Positions 34,952 through 47,549 of a stretch of 64,000 nt of DNA are shown one piece after another. Position 1 is the stretch's first letter. Every line of letters starts with the position of its first letter. The notes under the pieces were generated by a model that searched no databases, was not told the DNA's origin, and saw only the letters and a list, made by a program, of their open reading frames with translations. Origin of the DNA: Kwoniella bestiolae CBS 10118 (Eukaryota; Basidiomycota; Tremellomycetes; Tremellales; Cryptococcaceae); contig NC_089242.1 in the NCBI RefSeq assembly GCF_000512585.2, forward strand, positions 2,418,001 through 2,482,000. The letters are read 5' to 3'. The position numbers and the translations under genes were made by a program.

Positions 34952-37565
34952 TCAGGCACTCCCTCCCAAAGATGCGATCTCCTCTCGGACTTGATGTTCA
35001 GATTCAATCTTCTTGACCTGAGTTCTCTCTAGTACCTCTCCATTGGCCAATCTAGCTTTGAGGTCTTCAATAGCCTTGAGCTGTATTGTTAACACAAAAC
35101 TCAGTTACGCCCCGACGAGATAATCCATGTCGAGAGGGAAACATCAGCACCGAGCTCACCTTCTTAGTCAAATTCCTAATCTTCTTGGCATTCCCCTCAT
35201 CTCCGCCTTCCTCATCTTTCACCTCAACCTTGGCAATCTCCTCCGCAACCTTCTCAACCTTGTCCTCCGTCACATTTCCATTCTCACCCTTGCCCCTCTT
35301 CCTCGTTCTCTTTTTCTTATCTTCCACTGGCGCTTCCCTAGGTGCTGATCCGGGTGGAGGCGCACCGGGAATGTACCTTCCAGGGGGTTTGCCACCTCTG
35401 AACATAGGTGTGGGCGTTGAAGCTCCTGAAGAAGGCTTGTCGTCGTCCCTTCGTGAGTATATATCAGAGGCGACTGTTCCTCTTGCTCCTGGCGGTCTGT
35501 ATGCTCCAGCAGGTTTGGACTCGGCTATACCACCAGTCCCATCGGGGTATCAGTTCTGCTGAGGGACACAGGACAGAGGGATAAAGGCGTTGAAGAGAAG
35601 GAACTTACATCCATTAGTGGTATCTCCCTTCTTGCCGTACTTTGCCACACTCTCATTAGGCTCAGGAGCCTTGGGCACGACAGGTGGGAACGGTTGGATA
35701 TCCTTCACCAGACGAGGTGAGAAGGAAGCTTGGTAGAGTTCCTCGACAGGTTGGATATGCAGTAATTGACCGCCACACCACCAGATCTTCACTCCATTAT
35801 CTACTCTCAGACGAGGTGATAAAGTAGCCGTGAGGATGTATTGACCGCATGGTGAGAATTCGCAATGAGATGAGTTGGATGCTCTGAATAACCACCACAC
35901 GTCAGTCATAATCTCAGACGGTCAGATTCGCAGGAGTTCGTCTCGATTGCCAAACTGCTCACTTGAACTCTGCAACCTTGTTTCTCGTACTGACATCCCA
36001 GACATCCACACCACCCGCCAAATTACCAAACCCAGCAGACAGAAGCAATCTACCCTGAGGTTGGTACAACAGGAAATTTCGATGTTGAGAGCCGAACGAA
36101 TGCACAGGTTTGGCTTTCATGTCAAACAGCTGTACTCTGGCAGGCATATCTGGAAAGCACAAGCACGAGTAATGTATCAGCTTCACTCTCATTTACAAAG
36201 GACTTGTAGCTAAATATTAGTAGAAACTCACATCCGTAGCAGACGACGAACTCCCGCGAGTTGGGCGACCAGGTGTAATCGTATATCGGGCCTTCTTTAT
36301 CTAGATCTACCAATCCGTCGAACGAACCATCCAAGCTCACTAGGTAGAGGTTGGTTTCTCCGTAGTACGACTTCCCAGTTGCGTCCACATCTGATTGAGC
36401 TAAGAAGAGCGCCTAAAAGCAAAGCATACTGATTCAGTATCTGTTCCATATTCGACTTGTCTCGAGGTATGGATGGGTGGGAGGGCAGAGAACAAGGCTC
36501 ACCTGAGTACCAGCGTTGTTCCATTTCACATGCAATTTATCAGCCTTATAGAAAGCCTTCCTAGCCATCGTATTTGGCAAATCCCTAGTTTCCGTCTTCA
36601 CCTCTCCGTTAGCCTCGCCATTTGAAGTGGCAACTTTGCCCAGCAGACTTGATAGAGAGTACAACGAGACCGAGGCTGGAGCTCCCTTCTTCTCTCCTAT
36701 CCAAATTGCCACCGCTGGTTCTTGATGTGGACGGATCGGTTTAGACGAAGTGACACCCTCAGCCAAACTCGTAGGGGAAGATAGGAATAGCCCTTTCACA
36801 CCTTCCACCCGCACTCGGACGATGGGTTTAGGTGAGAGAGGAGGAGAGAATATGGAGATGTCAGATGCCTGGGGACGGAGTAGGTGAGACTCGTCGGACG
36901 TGATTATTGGTTCCCTGCGAGTCATCAGGAGAATGAGCCATTGGGATTTTGGCCTGGGGACGAGACAGCTGAGACTTACCATCCGTCCATATGCTTCGAA
37001 TGCCATCCAGTGACTTCATCTCCCGTCTTCACGTCCCACGCTTTAACGTTCCTGTGCATCTCCCCGCTATCCTGTTTGACCGGTCTTTCAAAGGTAAACA
37101 GGTTGGTGGACAACGGCGAGAAGCTTAGAGCGATGACATTAGGCTGATTGATGGTGATGGTAGATGAGGATGAGGTGGACGAAGAGGGCAAGACATGGAC
37201 ACTGAAGTCAGGTCAATCATCAGCTTGAGCATGGCCGAGTATAGAGCTTGGCAGCTGACTCACTTTGACCCTTCGGCATATGCGAACCATTCTCCATCAG
37301 GCGAATGGGCGTAACATCGTGCAGCTGTGGTGTCGCTACAACGATTACGAGTCAGCTTGGCAAGTCTGATTGCAGCTGAGAACTGACACTCACGCAGGTA
37401 TCCTACTTGACACCTCCCACGAAGGTCCATCTGCTATACCAGCAGTTTTCTGCGCTCGAACTGGTCATGCAGAAAAGTCAAGTCAGCTAGTGTACACCGC
37501 GTGAGCTAGCGAGGAGGCATCGCTGGGATGTCGGGAAGCTCACAGGCATATTGAGTAGCAGCCAT
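34952..37565 (-). CDS. Eukaryotic translation initiation factor 2A
   Basis: WD-repeat factor that can deliver initiator tRNA independently of eIF2 and acts in regulated or stress translation. Short first exon MAATQYA, then FRAQKTAGIADGPSWEV. Propeller segments: NVIALSFSPLSTNLFTF, MHRNVKAWDVKTGDEV, KAFYKADKLHVKWNNAGTQ, SYYGETNLYLVSLDG, EGPIYDYTWSPNSREFVVCY, SFGSQHRNFLLYQPQGRLL, LSAGFGNLAGGVDVWDV, YILTATLSPRLRVDNGVKIW. The FGNLAGGVDVWDV and APRLRVDNG-type strings are diagnostic of eIF2A. The C-terminal part has PGRYIPGAPPPG, a basic block KKKRTRKRGKG and a coiled-coil ending VREEIASLGGSA, as in the family. About ten introns. The stop at 34952-34954 follows from the final exon reading frame. Confidence 0.93.
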
Positions 37566-38193
37566 TTTGCGCGATCCTCAATTCAACGGTGGGTTGTCTG
37601 AATTTGACCTGTGAGGAGATGCAGAGTTGCTATTTTGAGGCAAGTAATGAATCTCATACGCGAATATAGTGAAGTGATATACAGAGGGTGAAAATCACAG
37701 AGTGAGTATCGGATTTACGAGGATTTAGAAGTGACGTGGACTTGATTGGTTTGTGTTACCTGGCTGATAACGATTAGATTACAGTGATACTGTACTCGTA
37801 GTATGACGAGCTACAAGTCGGCGCCTTCCGCCGGATGAACCGAAGTTTTTGAGTGAATTTAGAGGGACCAGCGCACTCTCTGCTTCTAGTGCCATCATAC
37901 ATACTTTGAAACTTGTAAAAACCAATTTCTCATTCGACATAATTTTACCTCGTATCCATAGCTCAAATGGCATATATATAGCCAGACACCCCCTCTACCA
38001 CCAACACCAAGTAGCCATCGAGCTCAATCATATCCACCAGAATCAGAGAATACTCTTTCATTAGAGGAATCACTCAAACAACACCAACTCCAACAAACAG
38101 CTTACGTTAAAAAGCAACTCAAAGCCAAGCCCCACCTATACCACCTAAACAGCATTCCTTTCTTCATCCCTTCTTTTGTATAAGCACAGAACA
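37566..38193. promoter_or_regulatory. Divergent promoter region of eIF2A and PRPP synthetase
   Basis: 628 bases between opposite start codons. The 3' half is rich in CAA/CCA tracts (about 38000-38190), consistent with a leader of the PRPP synthetase mRNA. No named element. Confidence 0.45.
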
Positions 38194-40045
38194 ATGCACC
38201 AGACTGGAAACTCCATTAAGCTACTCACGGGTATGTATACTCAAATCAGCTATGCCCATTAGTCGGGATATAGCTGATATACTATAATGGTGTGATAGGT
38301 AACTCCCACCCTAGATTGGCAGAAGCTGTAGCTGCTCGGTGAGTCAACCTTATTCCGTTTCTCTCTGTCTACACCCAAATGTATGATAGGATTTGCGTTG
38401 ATATACTGTATCTTCCACTCCATCTAACCCATACTTACATATTCACTTCGCACACTGCTCACACGACAACCCTCCTGGAATCACGTCATCCCATATTTGA
38501 CCAAATTTCACCTCGACAGCCTCGGTATCCCCCTGACACCATGCCACGTATCCAAATTCTTATCCCTCGAAACATCCGTTCAGATCCACTCTTCGGTCAG
38601 AGACGAAGATGTCTTCATCCTTCAATCTCCTTCTCCGCCAGATATCAACGATCATCTGATGGAATTGTTAATTATGATTTCAGGTGAGTCGGTTGGTCTT
38701 GGCACGAGGCGCTGAACGTCCCGGGATTCGGGCTGATATCAATTGTTCTTCTATAGCTTGTAAGACAGCTTCGTCAAAGCGAATCACAGCTGTCATACCC
38801 TGTTATCCATATGCTCGACAAGATAAGAAGGACAAGTCTAGAGCACCCATTACAGCCAAGTGAGTTATTACGTCCCTCATATCAAACGGATCACATGCTC
38901 TACCACTACTTCACCTCCTCGGTTATATTAAGCCTTTCCCTTGCTGATTGTCCACATCTTCTCTAACAGACTCGTCGCGAACCTCCTCGCAGTAGCAGGA
39001 GCAGACCACGTCATAACGATGGACCTGCACGCATCGCAGATCCAAGGGTTCTTCGATATACCCGTTGACAACCTGTTCTCCGAACCCAGCATGGTGCAAT
39101 ACATCAAGCAGGAGGTGGACGGGTGGAGGAACGCTATTATTGTCAGTCCCGATGCGGGGGGTGCCAAGAGGTGGGTAAATGTCTTGCAGCGAATGACCTT
39201 TTAAGCCCCTTCATAAAGACCATTGGGTTGTATCTCTCATATACGTCTTTCATATCCATACCCATCCTCCCTGATGCCTAGAATGTTTTGTAATAAGCCA
39301 AAGAACCAATGCTAAAATAGCGACTTCACAGAGCAACAGCCCTAGCCGACCACCTCAACCTAGATTTTGCCCTCATCAACCGTAAACGTAAACGAGACAT
39401 GGCAGCATCCATGACTCTCCCCACAGTTCCACCGACACCTACCGGATCCGACTCTGGTTCCATCTCAGATAACGACGACTCATATTTCGTCGAGAAGATG
39501 GAACTGCTCGTCGGGAACGTTAAAGGGAAAGTTGCGATTCTGGTGGATGATATGATTGATACGGGACATACGGTTAGGTTGGCTGCGGACGTGTTGAGGG
39601 AGAATGGAGCTAAGGAGGTGTACGCGTTGATTAGTCATGGTGGGTTTTTGTTCTTCCTTCAAGCATACATCCGTAGTCATATATGAATGACCTGGCTTGT
39701 TTATTATGATGCTATTACGGTAATTGCATTTACTGATATTTGTACTAGGTCTCCTCTCCGATACCACAATGGAAAACCTCCGTGATCTCCCCGTAAAGAA
39801 ACTGATAGTCACCAACTCGATCGATCAAACCGACCGAATCAACGCTACCAACGATAAGATCGATATTATCGATATTGCCCCGGTCCTTGCGGAAAGTATC
39901 AGAAGGACACATAACGGGTCAGTCTAATTCCTTCTTCTCATGCTACATTGGAATGACTGATCGCTGATGAAATTCATTTGTTTGGATGATGACTTTTAGT
40001 GAATCGATATCAGCCTTGTTTAGACCTAACGAATTGTTCATCTAA
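38194..40045 (+). CDS. PRS: Ribose-phosphate pyrophosphokinase (PRPP synthetase)
   Basis: Makes PRPP from ribose-5-phosphate and ATP for purine, pyrimidine, His and Trp synthesis. First exon [13 protein letters not shown], then [35 protein letters not shown] and [15 protein letters not shown]. The ATP/catalytic segment is [20 protein letters not shown]. The PRS signature region reads [20 protein letters not shown], and the PRPP-binding loop [14 protein letters not shown] is intact. Between [11 protein letters not shown] and [10 protein letters not shown] there is an insertion of roughly 35 residues rich in Pro, Thr, Ser and Asp ([20 protein letters not shown]). Such inserts occur in some yeast PRS subunits. 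C-terminus [11 protein letters not shown] is typical. Six introns. The subunit number within the PRS family is not assigned. Confidence 0.93.
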
Positions 40046-40486
40046 ATGGGGATGGAAAAGTGGAGAGGAAATGTACGATAGATGGGAGAAACGACAACAA
40101 CACAGAACATGAACCTGACCTCAATATGTTAGATTATCATTCCATTCCAATTTCATACTATGTCTTTTACTATCATTCGTACTGGATGTGGGATGCGGGA
40201 TGTTAGATTGTGATCGTGCTTTTTTTTGATACAGTCATGACTATCTCTTCCGCTCTGATAAGATGAAACTTCAGATACACTGCATGACTTCATTTCCCAC
40301 ATTGAACATATTGAGCGAACGATATGAGAGGTAGAACGTACAGACGGAAGGAAAGGGAGCTAATTCACAATACTCTACAGAGAAGTGAAATTAAAGCCTA
40401 AAATGCGATACCAGTAAAGACATCACCCGGAACCAACGTGTTATACTCAGACCTGATCCATGAAGGATGATGATGATGGCATCCAC
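40046..40486. other. Convergent intergenic region
   Basis: 441 bases between the PRPP synthetase and MND1 stop codons; contains a T8 run near 40219 but no coding signal. Confidence 0.45.
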
Positions 40487-41998
40487 TCAAGTCTTGAGAT
40501 CCTCCCATTCATCGTCTATACGAAACATCGATATCAGCTACAGATCGTGCCATGCCAGAAGAATGGTGGTGGACTTGGACTTACCAATACCCAATTGAGC
40601 TTTAATCGGTTCAATCTCACTACCAATCCCACTAATGTAACTCAACAGAATCATCGTATTATCTAAGCACGCCATTTTATCAGCTATGATTCTCCGTTGG
40701 ACACTTCTCTCCTCGGAGTTGGTCTTGAAGCTGATAGGTGAGTATTACTTACCGGTCCATTGCACAGCCGCATCCTTACATACTTTGACAGCTTGGGATT
40801 TCTTCTCGTACTTGATTGGATCGGCTGCTCCAAAAGCGGATAATTCGTTCTTGAGGGATGAAGAGGTTTCTTGCAGCTCTGAGAGGGTGGAAAGCATTTT
40901 TCGTCTTTCGGGCTACAACGAGCAAAAAGGAATTAGCGACTTTGACTTCTGATCACGACGTCAGTGTGAGGAGAAATTGCTTTAATCACTATTCATTTCC
41001 AAGAATAATGATTATGATAATCCGGTTCAGCCACCACTCACTGTATCCTCCCTTCCTTTTTCAGCTTCCTCAATTCCTCCACTAACCTCTTCGATCTTGG
41101 CGTTTAGCGCTTCCAATTCTTTTTGGTTCTTGCTGAGCAGAGCTTGTTTCTAAGAAAAGTCGAAAATTGCTCAGTTAATAGGACAAGATTTTCCTTGAAA
41201 GACATCAAGCTCACAGTGGCACCTGCTGCACTGGGAAGTGACCAGAAGTCTGTTTATTTTCTCATCAGATGATCAGCTGAAATCGAAATCACTCTGCTAG
41301 AGTAGCTGATGTGCTCACTCACAATTACCAGTCCCGCTATGAATTATCCAGGATACAGTAGAAGACTGAGCGATTGTTCGTTCGTAGAATGGATTGAAAG
41401 ATGATTTGCACCACTCACATCTTGTCCATCTGTACGAAACCATCACTGACTATATCATCGAGTACTTCCTTGACACTTTGAACGACTGGGAGGTGAAAGC
41501 AGGATTCAGTCACAGCCAAGATGATAGCTTAGAGAAATAAAGAAAGCAGAAAGGAAGGAAGGAACTTTCAGCCTGACTTACCTATTCCTTTAGACTCTGA
41601 ACGTGAATGCAAGTCACGAATGAGCTGACATCAGCATCTCGAATCTGAAGAGACCGATGATCGTTGGTCAACTCACTCGGAGCGATCTTCTCGAGGTCTT
41701 TGAGGGAGTAAAACTCTGCCTGTAAGTATGGGAGGAATGTTCAGCATCGAGTCACCCCGGAACATGGGGAAAAGAATGGTGTTGCGGAGCAGTGATTTAC
41801 CGTCTCATGAAATATCTCTAGCACTGTCAAATCGACTATATGTCAGCATGTACCTCCGGCACGTCTTGCTATTCCTACGGGATGGAGATGAAGAAGCATT
41901 CGCAGGAACATTGAGAAGGAGAGAAGGAAGGAACAGGAAGGGACAAGTAGCTCACTCTTCGTCTTCTTCTCTTCCATTGATAGGCCTCTTTTGGACAT
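40487..41998 (-). CDS. MND1: Meiotic nuclear division protein Mnd1
   Basis: Partner of Hop2 in meiotic recombination; the Hop2-Mnd1 dimer stimulates Dmc1/Rad51 strand exchange. Starts MSKRGLSMEEKKTK, the strongly conserved Mnd1 opening, and continues in a tiny exon with MLEIFHET, then AEFYSLKDLEKIAP, VVQSVKEVLDDIVSDGFV and GNYFWSLPSAAG. A coiled-coil follows (KQALLSKNQKELEALNAKIEE). The C-terminus reads DNTMILLSYISGI, ends DDEWEDLKT, and fits the family (WTDN...). About ten introns in 1.5 kb, several exons under 60 bases, which is the reason no long open frame covers the gene. Its presence with intact motifs suggests the organism keeps meiosis. Confidence 0.9.
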
Positions 41999-42383
41999 GG
42001 TGAGGAGGTGGCGGTTGTGGTGTTGCGCTTTGTCGATGTGACGGAACAAGTAACAGACAAATGGGAATGTTAGATTATAGGTAAAGAAAGAAAGAAAGAA
42101 AATGGAGAAAAGAATGAGAGAGAAAGAGATTGAAAGAGTAGATATTCATATCATGAGGATAGACGAGGAAAGGAAGAAATGCCAGTTGTACCATATGGTC
42201 GACTCGACTTGAGTAATGTTGATTGGTCATGGCTCATGGCGAACCGTGCGCAACTATTACTGTACGCCAAAGGACCCCTCGTTTGTGAGAAATGAGTACC
42301 ATTGTAAGTACAGTATCTCAGTGCAAGCGATGCATCATGAACATCATACTCATTATAATATCACCATGTATAATTGATAATAC
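41999..42383. promoter_or_regulatory. Upstream region of MND1 and 3' flank of the NOL8-like gene
   Basis: 385 bases. A short GAAA microsatellite lies at about 42085-42102. No other element seen. Confidence 0.45.
42084..42102. repeat. (GAAA)n microsatellite
   Basis: About four to five tandem GAAA units in the upstream region of MND1, seen directly. Confidence 0.6.
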
Positions 42384-45028
42384 TCATTCAACCTCTTCAC
42401 CCCCCTTCCTCCTCTTGGATTTCCTAGCTTCCCTGAACCTCTTCTTCCATCCCTGCGTCAACTCCAACTTTTCATTCTCCCATTTACTCTTCATAGACTC
42501 ATCATTCTCCCCCACTTGTCTACTAAACCCAGGTAACACCACATTCTCACCCTCTTCCTCCTCTCCGTACTCGTTGATAGTGGTAGTCGGTATACCACTA
42601 TGCAACTCATCGTACAGATTTCTCGATTCGCCCTTTCTCGTACCACTCCCTGCCTCTGAGGGGAGAGTGAAGAACAAGGGAATATCAGAAGAGGAAGGGT
42701 CGAATTTGATCTTGCCCCTTCCACTTGACTGATTGAGTGGCAATGGGGCCAATTCCTCTTCCTGATTCTGCTGAGTTTCCACGTCGACCGAGGGAAAGGG
42801 AAGGGGGATATCCATATCTTCGTCTAGCTCTATATCTTCGCCTAGGTTCGCGAGAAGAGAGAATCCACCGGATGGCGCGGCGGAGGTGGAGGCGAAGTTG
42901 AATGCTGATGAGGTGGTAGGCGCGAACATATCTCTGAGGCCTGGTTTGGGGTGTACAGTTGATTTGTCTTTCTCTTCTTCTTCTTCCTCTTCAGAGTCAG
43001 ATTCAGAATCTTCTTCCTCAGACGTATCTTCGCTATCTGAGCCTGAATCAGACGAAGAATCAGACGAATCATCATCATCCCCACTTCCACTTCCACTTCC
43101 ACTTGAGCTGGATCCACTCCCACTACCACTCGAGCTTTCTTTCCCACCATTCCCAGCAGGAGGGTCAACATCCATCCCATCCTCTCCATCCTCACTGGAC
43201 GAGCCACTCGAATCATTTGAGCCGGAAGAGGAATCACCATCTACCGGCTCAGCATCGACAGGAATATCCATCTCAGGTTCTTTAGCCAAACCCACAACCA
43301 CATCTTCCCCTTTCCCCTGTCCAGCCAAAGCAGGAATCTCGGAGACAGCAGATTCACTTCCCCCTCTTCCGAACTCCACTTCTTCATCCTCGTCAGATTC
43401 GGGATACACATCCCAAACTACTTTTTCCTGCTTCGCGGGAGGGGATAGATCACCTAATAGTGAGCCTAGGACACCTAAGGCTGAGGATCGTTCGGCTCGG
43501 GCTGATGCGAGGATTTGGGAGGGGAGGGAAGGTATTGGTTGGGTTCTGGCTTTGAGTTGAGGTTGGACAGTTGGTGGAGGTGTGGGTGATTTGGATTCAG
43601 ATTCGGGTTGCGGCGGGAGTGAGCGGGTAGGGAAAAGAGGCGAGTTTGACTGTTGTCGTTGTTGTTGAGCATCGACACTCTCATTATCATCGGACGGAAT
43701 AAACTCAGGCTCGGTGGGACGCGTAGGGAAAAGAGGTGAGGAGGGATCCTCTTGATTACCCTCAGCAGACTTGTGGGCGATGTCACGAGTAGGGAAAAGA
43801 GGCGATGAAGGTTGGTTGGTATGGTTCTCGTCGTGTCTAGCTGGAAAAAGAGGTGATGTCGATTTCGCCCTTTCGTCTCGGGTAGGGAAGAGAGGCGACG
43901 ACTCTCCTTCTCCTTCCTTTGCGGTACTCGATTTCTCTTCTTCCACATCATCTCCTCGGGAAGGGAACAACGGCGATTCCTCTCTATCTTGCAGATCCCT
44001 GGTTCCAAACAATGGTGATCCCTCATCCACTTCCCCTCCTCCCAACATCCGATCTTCATCCTCTTCAACAGATACCCTCCGCTTCTTCCCCTTCACGACA
44101 CTTTCCTCAACCACCTTGCCATCTTGATTCCTCCTCTTCCATACCCCAATCACGGATCTACCATCTTCATCTTCTGCTTCTTCTATTTCATCTTCAGACA
44201 ATTCTTCATACTCCCATTCACCCCTCTCTTCATGCTGTCCTTCAACCCGCTCCTCCAGAGTCGATACAAGCCTATCTCCAGTAACATAGATAGACCCCCA
44301 CGCAACAGGGTTGATCACCCTCCTCCTCAACCTCTCAGGTGGTCCCCTAATTCTCTTCTTGTCATTACCTTCAACCTTATTTCTAACATCTTCTACCAAA
44401 GGTCTACCCATAGGATGCGAAGGTCTTAAAGCCAAAGGTCTAATCATCCTCCCATCCACACCGACCACCCAAAATTTCTTCTTCTCAGCTATATAGGGCG
44501 TGACGAGCCTGATATCCTGAGCTAATTTTCCTGTATCTTCCCCTCTCTTCGACTCGACCCTCTTTCTCTTCTTCTCTAGTGTCTTTCTTCGTTCTTCGGG
44601 CGTAGGTTGAGGAAGAGGATATCGAGTGGTATAGTTCGGTTTAGCCTCTGAGAGCTTGAGTTGGGTTCCGCGCCAGAACGAGCCAGAGAGGATGTTGAGG
44701 CATTTCTTCAGCTGAGCGGGGGTCGTGGAGATGGTGAGGAAGGTGAATGGGCGGGGTTGACCTGTGTACGTGAGGGATCAGTATTGATACGTGGTAGGAG
44801 AGAGAAGAGAGAGATGAGGGAGAGGAGAGGCGGGGGGAACATAGAGCTCGTGCGAGAAGAGAAGCAAAGAGAGGGAGAGAGGAGGTCGCACCCACCCAAA
44901 GCATCTGGTCCCAGCTCTTCGATATTGCTCACTACCCCGAAACTGGAGAACCTCTCTTTGATGTGCGTGGTTGTAATTGCGGGAGTGATACCTCCTACAT
45001 AGAGTCTCTTGGTGATTGTGTCTGACAT
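42384..45028 (-). CDS. NOL8-like nucleolar RRM protein with SPLFPTR repeats
   Basis: N-terminal RNA recognition motif: KRLYVGGITPAITTTHIKER then FSSFGVVSNIEELG, and after an intron QPRPFTFLTISTTPAQLKKC with LNILSGSFWRGTQLKLSEAK. The layout (N-terminal RRM, FWRGTQLKLSEAKPNY, then KKFWVVGVDGRMIRPL) matches metazoan NOL8 and its fungal relatives, which act in rRNA processing. The remaining about 690 residues are disordered and acidic. Between roughly 44055 and 43600 there are seven copies of S-P-L-F-[PG]-[TSA]-R separated by variable spacers. A long acidic Ser/Asp/Glu block (SGSDSEDTSEEEDSESDSEE) follows. The C-terminus WENEKLELTQGWKKRFREAR plus a basic tail resembles the NOL8 C-terminal box. 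One intron in the RRM and otherwise a very long exon. Confidence 0.82.
43600..44060 (-). repeat. Seven degenerate coding repeats of SPLFPTR
   Basis: Within the NOL8-like protein, the heptad appears as SPLFGTR, SPLFPSR, SPLFPTR, SPLFPAR and SPLFPTR (three more times), spaced 10-40 residues apart with unrelated spacers. Several copies are followed by D or P. Variation at the DNA level argues for selection on the peptide and not for recent slippage. Confidence 0.85.
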
Positions 45029-45364
45029 GATGGGCAGTATAGCCGTACTAATATGATAGGAATGATATGAACGAGTCTCTCATGTATAGATGTGTAGAAT
45101 ATATAGATGCATAGATGTGCGTTTTATTCGTCCTTGTAGATTGGTTCTGAAATCTGCTGGGTTCAGGCACAGACCGTTTACATGTCAAATCACGTGACAT
45201 GTTACAACTACCCGAACATGAGCAGCTCGGACGCGTAAAGATAAAAAGATCAAATACGACTTGTTCTTCCTTCCTTCCTGCTTCGTTCTCCTCCTTCTTC
45301 CAATCTATCACCTCATCAGCTCAGATCGTACAACTACCAAAGAGGCGATACAAAGTCATTCGAG
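45029..45364. promoter_or_regulatory. Divergent promoter region of the NOL8-like gene and NSE1
   Basis: 336 bases between opposite start codons; pyrimidine-rich tract (CTTCCTTCCTGCTTC) near 45267 on the NSE1 side. Confidence 0.45.
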
Positions 45365-47092
45365 ATGAGTCAGACCCACCATGTCCGCTCAACCAACCTC
45401 CACCGTCTCTTCATTCAATCGATGTTATCCAGAAGAGCAATCAAGGAAGACGTAGCCTTGGAGATGTACAAACGAGCAGTGGGAGCATGTCAGGGTAGGT
45501 TCCCAGTCAACTAACTGGGGCATAATGTGATCATACTTTAGCTGATAGAACTTCGTAGCCCACGATGATACATTCAGACCATTACACGATACCACCCTCA
45601 GGGGGTTTCGAACGTTCATAACGGACGTTTCGGATATATTGCATGATCTGGGTATGGAGGTGGTGTTGGGGCAGGAACAGAGCGGAACAGGGAAATCATG
45701 GGTCGTATTGGTGAGTCAGCTATCCATCGAGGTTCGGTCTTATGGGCAAGCTGACGATGTGGATGTTTGGTTTTGAGTCTATAGAGAAACACGGACCCAT
45801 CAGAAGTAGCATTGCAAGCTACCGATTATACACCTTTGGAAATTGACTATTACCGTAGAGTGGTGTGTATCACTCTTCTACCTCCTCTTATCATGTTACC
45901 CTACCCTCGCTGTCGAACCATCATCAATAGTCCCATTATCTTTCCTTCTGAGATGACTTCAATAACATGAACGCTTTCAACAGGTCAAAGAGATAATCGA
46001 ATCATACCCTGCCAATTCTATATCGCATAATCAAGCTACCTCCATCGTCTCCGAACTCGAAGGCACTATGGCCAAACATGTAGCTGAATCGTTATTGGAA
46101 TCGTTATGCTCGAGGGGATGGTTATTGAGATCAAAGTGGGTAAATCGCGCCTCCTACCAGAAAATCTGCAGATTCAGATTTACTACAACGAAGTTCGCTG
46201 AGTTGATTTTCTTCCGACAGGCGACGTAGATACGTCCTTGGCGTCAGGGCAATAGCAGAGTTGGAGACGTATCTGAAGCAGCAATTCGAAGATTACATGC
46301 AGAATTGCAAGCAGTGCAAGAGGGTTATGCTGGATGTGAGCTATAATTTTTTTATGTCTGATTTTGAGTGGGAGGTTGTAGCTGATATGTTGTTGTACAG
46401 GGTGTATGTTGCTCGAAAGAAGGATGTGAGCCACAGTTTTCCTATCAATAATCGAACAACAACCTCGACACAGTTTCGATTGAGTTATGGTAGTACTACA
46501 CCAATCTCGGACACCTTCTTACTGATACAAATCTCTCTTTGACCCCTAGGCGAAGCCCACTTCCACTCATACTGCTATACATCCCTCCTCAAACTCCCAC
46601 GACCAGCTTGCCCAGAATGCAAATCGAAATTCTCAGAATACGAGCCCACCCCCATAGGGGAGAAAGCAGTATCGAGGGCGGAAGATGATTTCAGAGGATT
46701 ACGAAAGAAGAGGAAAAGGCCTAGTGCAGCTCAGAAGGGGAAGGGGAAGAGCAGGGCAGGTGAGGATGGGGATGGGGATGGAGATACGGATGAGGATGAT
46801 GAGTTGGAAGATGAGGAAGGGGAGGGAGGGGAAAGTGGGTTTATCGATAAGGCTGGACCTGTGAGTCCTTCTCGTCTCATTGATCTACTCTAATAGGCAG
46901 CGTGGAGGCTTCCGAGTAATGGAGGACAGCTGATCATGTTTCTCGCTCTTGGTGTAGTCTGGTTGGAAGGTCGATTCAACCTCTAGAAGACGAAGCGTGG
47001 TTCCTGAGACTCAATATCTGGATGATGAAGCTGAGGATGATGACGATGAGGAAGAACAATCAGCAACTCAGAGAAGAAAGAGCAGACGATAG
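45365..47092 (+). CDS. NSE1: Smc5/6 complex subunit Nse1 (RING-like)
   Basis: Non-SMC element 1, an E3-like subunit of the Smc5/6 complex in DNA repair and replication. Exon 1 begins MSQTHHVRSTNLHRLFIQSM. Exons that follow give FRTFITDVSDILHDLGMEV, KSWVVLRNTDPSEVALQATD, YTPLEIDYYRRVVKEII and LCSRGWLLRSRRRYVLG, the winged-helix part seen in Nse1. The RING-like domain is assembled over three exons: CKQCKRVMLDGVCC, CEAHFHSYCYTSLLKL and PACPECKSKF. The C-terminus is an added charged, disordered tail (LRKKRKRPSAAQKGKGKS, then acidic blocks), ending SATQRRKSRR. Nine or so introns, including a very short exon for GVCCSKEG. Confidence 0.9.
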
Positions 47093-47549
47093 ATACGACG
47101 CTTTGTGTCTGTCTGATCGGGAGAGTGATGTTGGTGGTCAGAAACGACTGATCCAAGTGTTGTCGTGAATCTTTAGTTGAACGAGTGAAACGATTGTACT
47201 GTACAAATTATAGTATGTACAAATTATGCATATGACATTTACGAATATATAATCAGGTTTCACATTTGTACTCGATTCTTCGTTCATCATTTTTCATTCT
47301 TTCGGTATTCACCTGAGGGTTTCTCGTCTTCATGTTGAATCGACTGCCTCGGTCCAAGATTGATGCTGTTACTTGACATCTATGTTGAGTGGTGATGATC
47401 GTAAAGAGGTGTTGAAATTGTAATGCGAAGGTAGCTACATAATGTGACTATAAAGAATGAACGACTACTGTATTTGTACATTTTCTACAGCTTCTTTTTA
47501 TCTCACGGGAGCGATCCATTCCACTTTCTTGTCGTGTTATGAGGTTACT
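47093..47549. other. Convergent intergenic region
   Basis: 457 bases between NSE1 and the disordered-protein gene; AT-rich, nothing recognised. Confidence 0.45.

Noticed and set aside
42886..43560. 224-residue plus-strand open frame rich in Ser/Pro
   Set aside because: It is antisense to the acidic low-complexity region of the NOL8-like gene; Asp/Glu/Ser codons read as Ser/Pro on the other strand.
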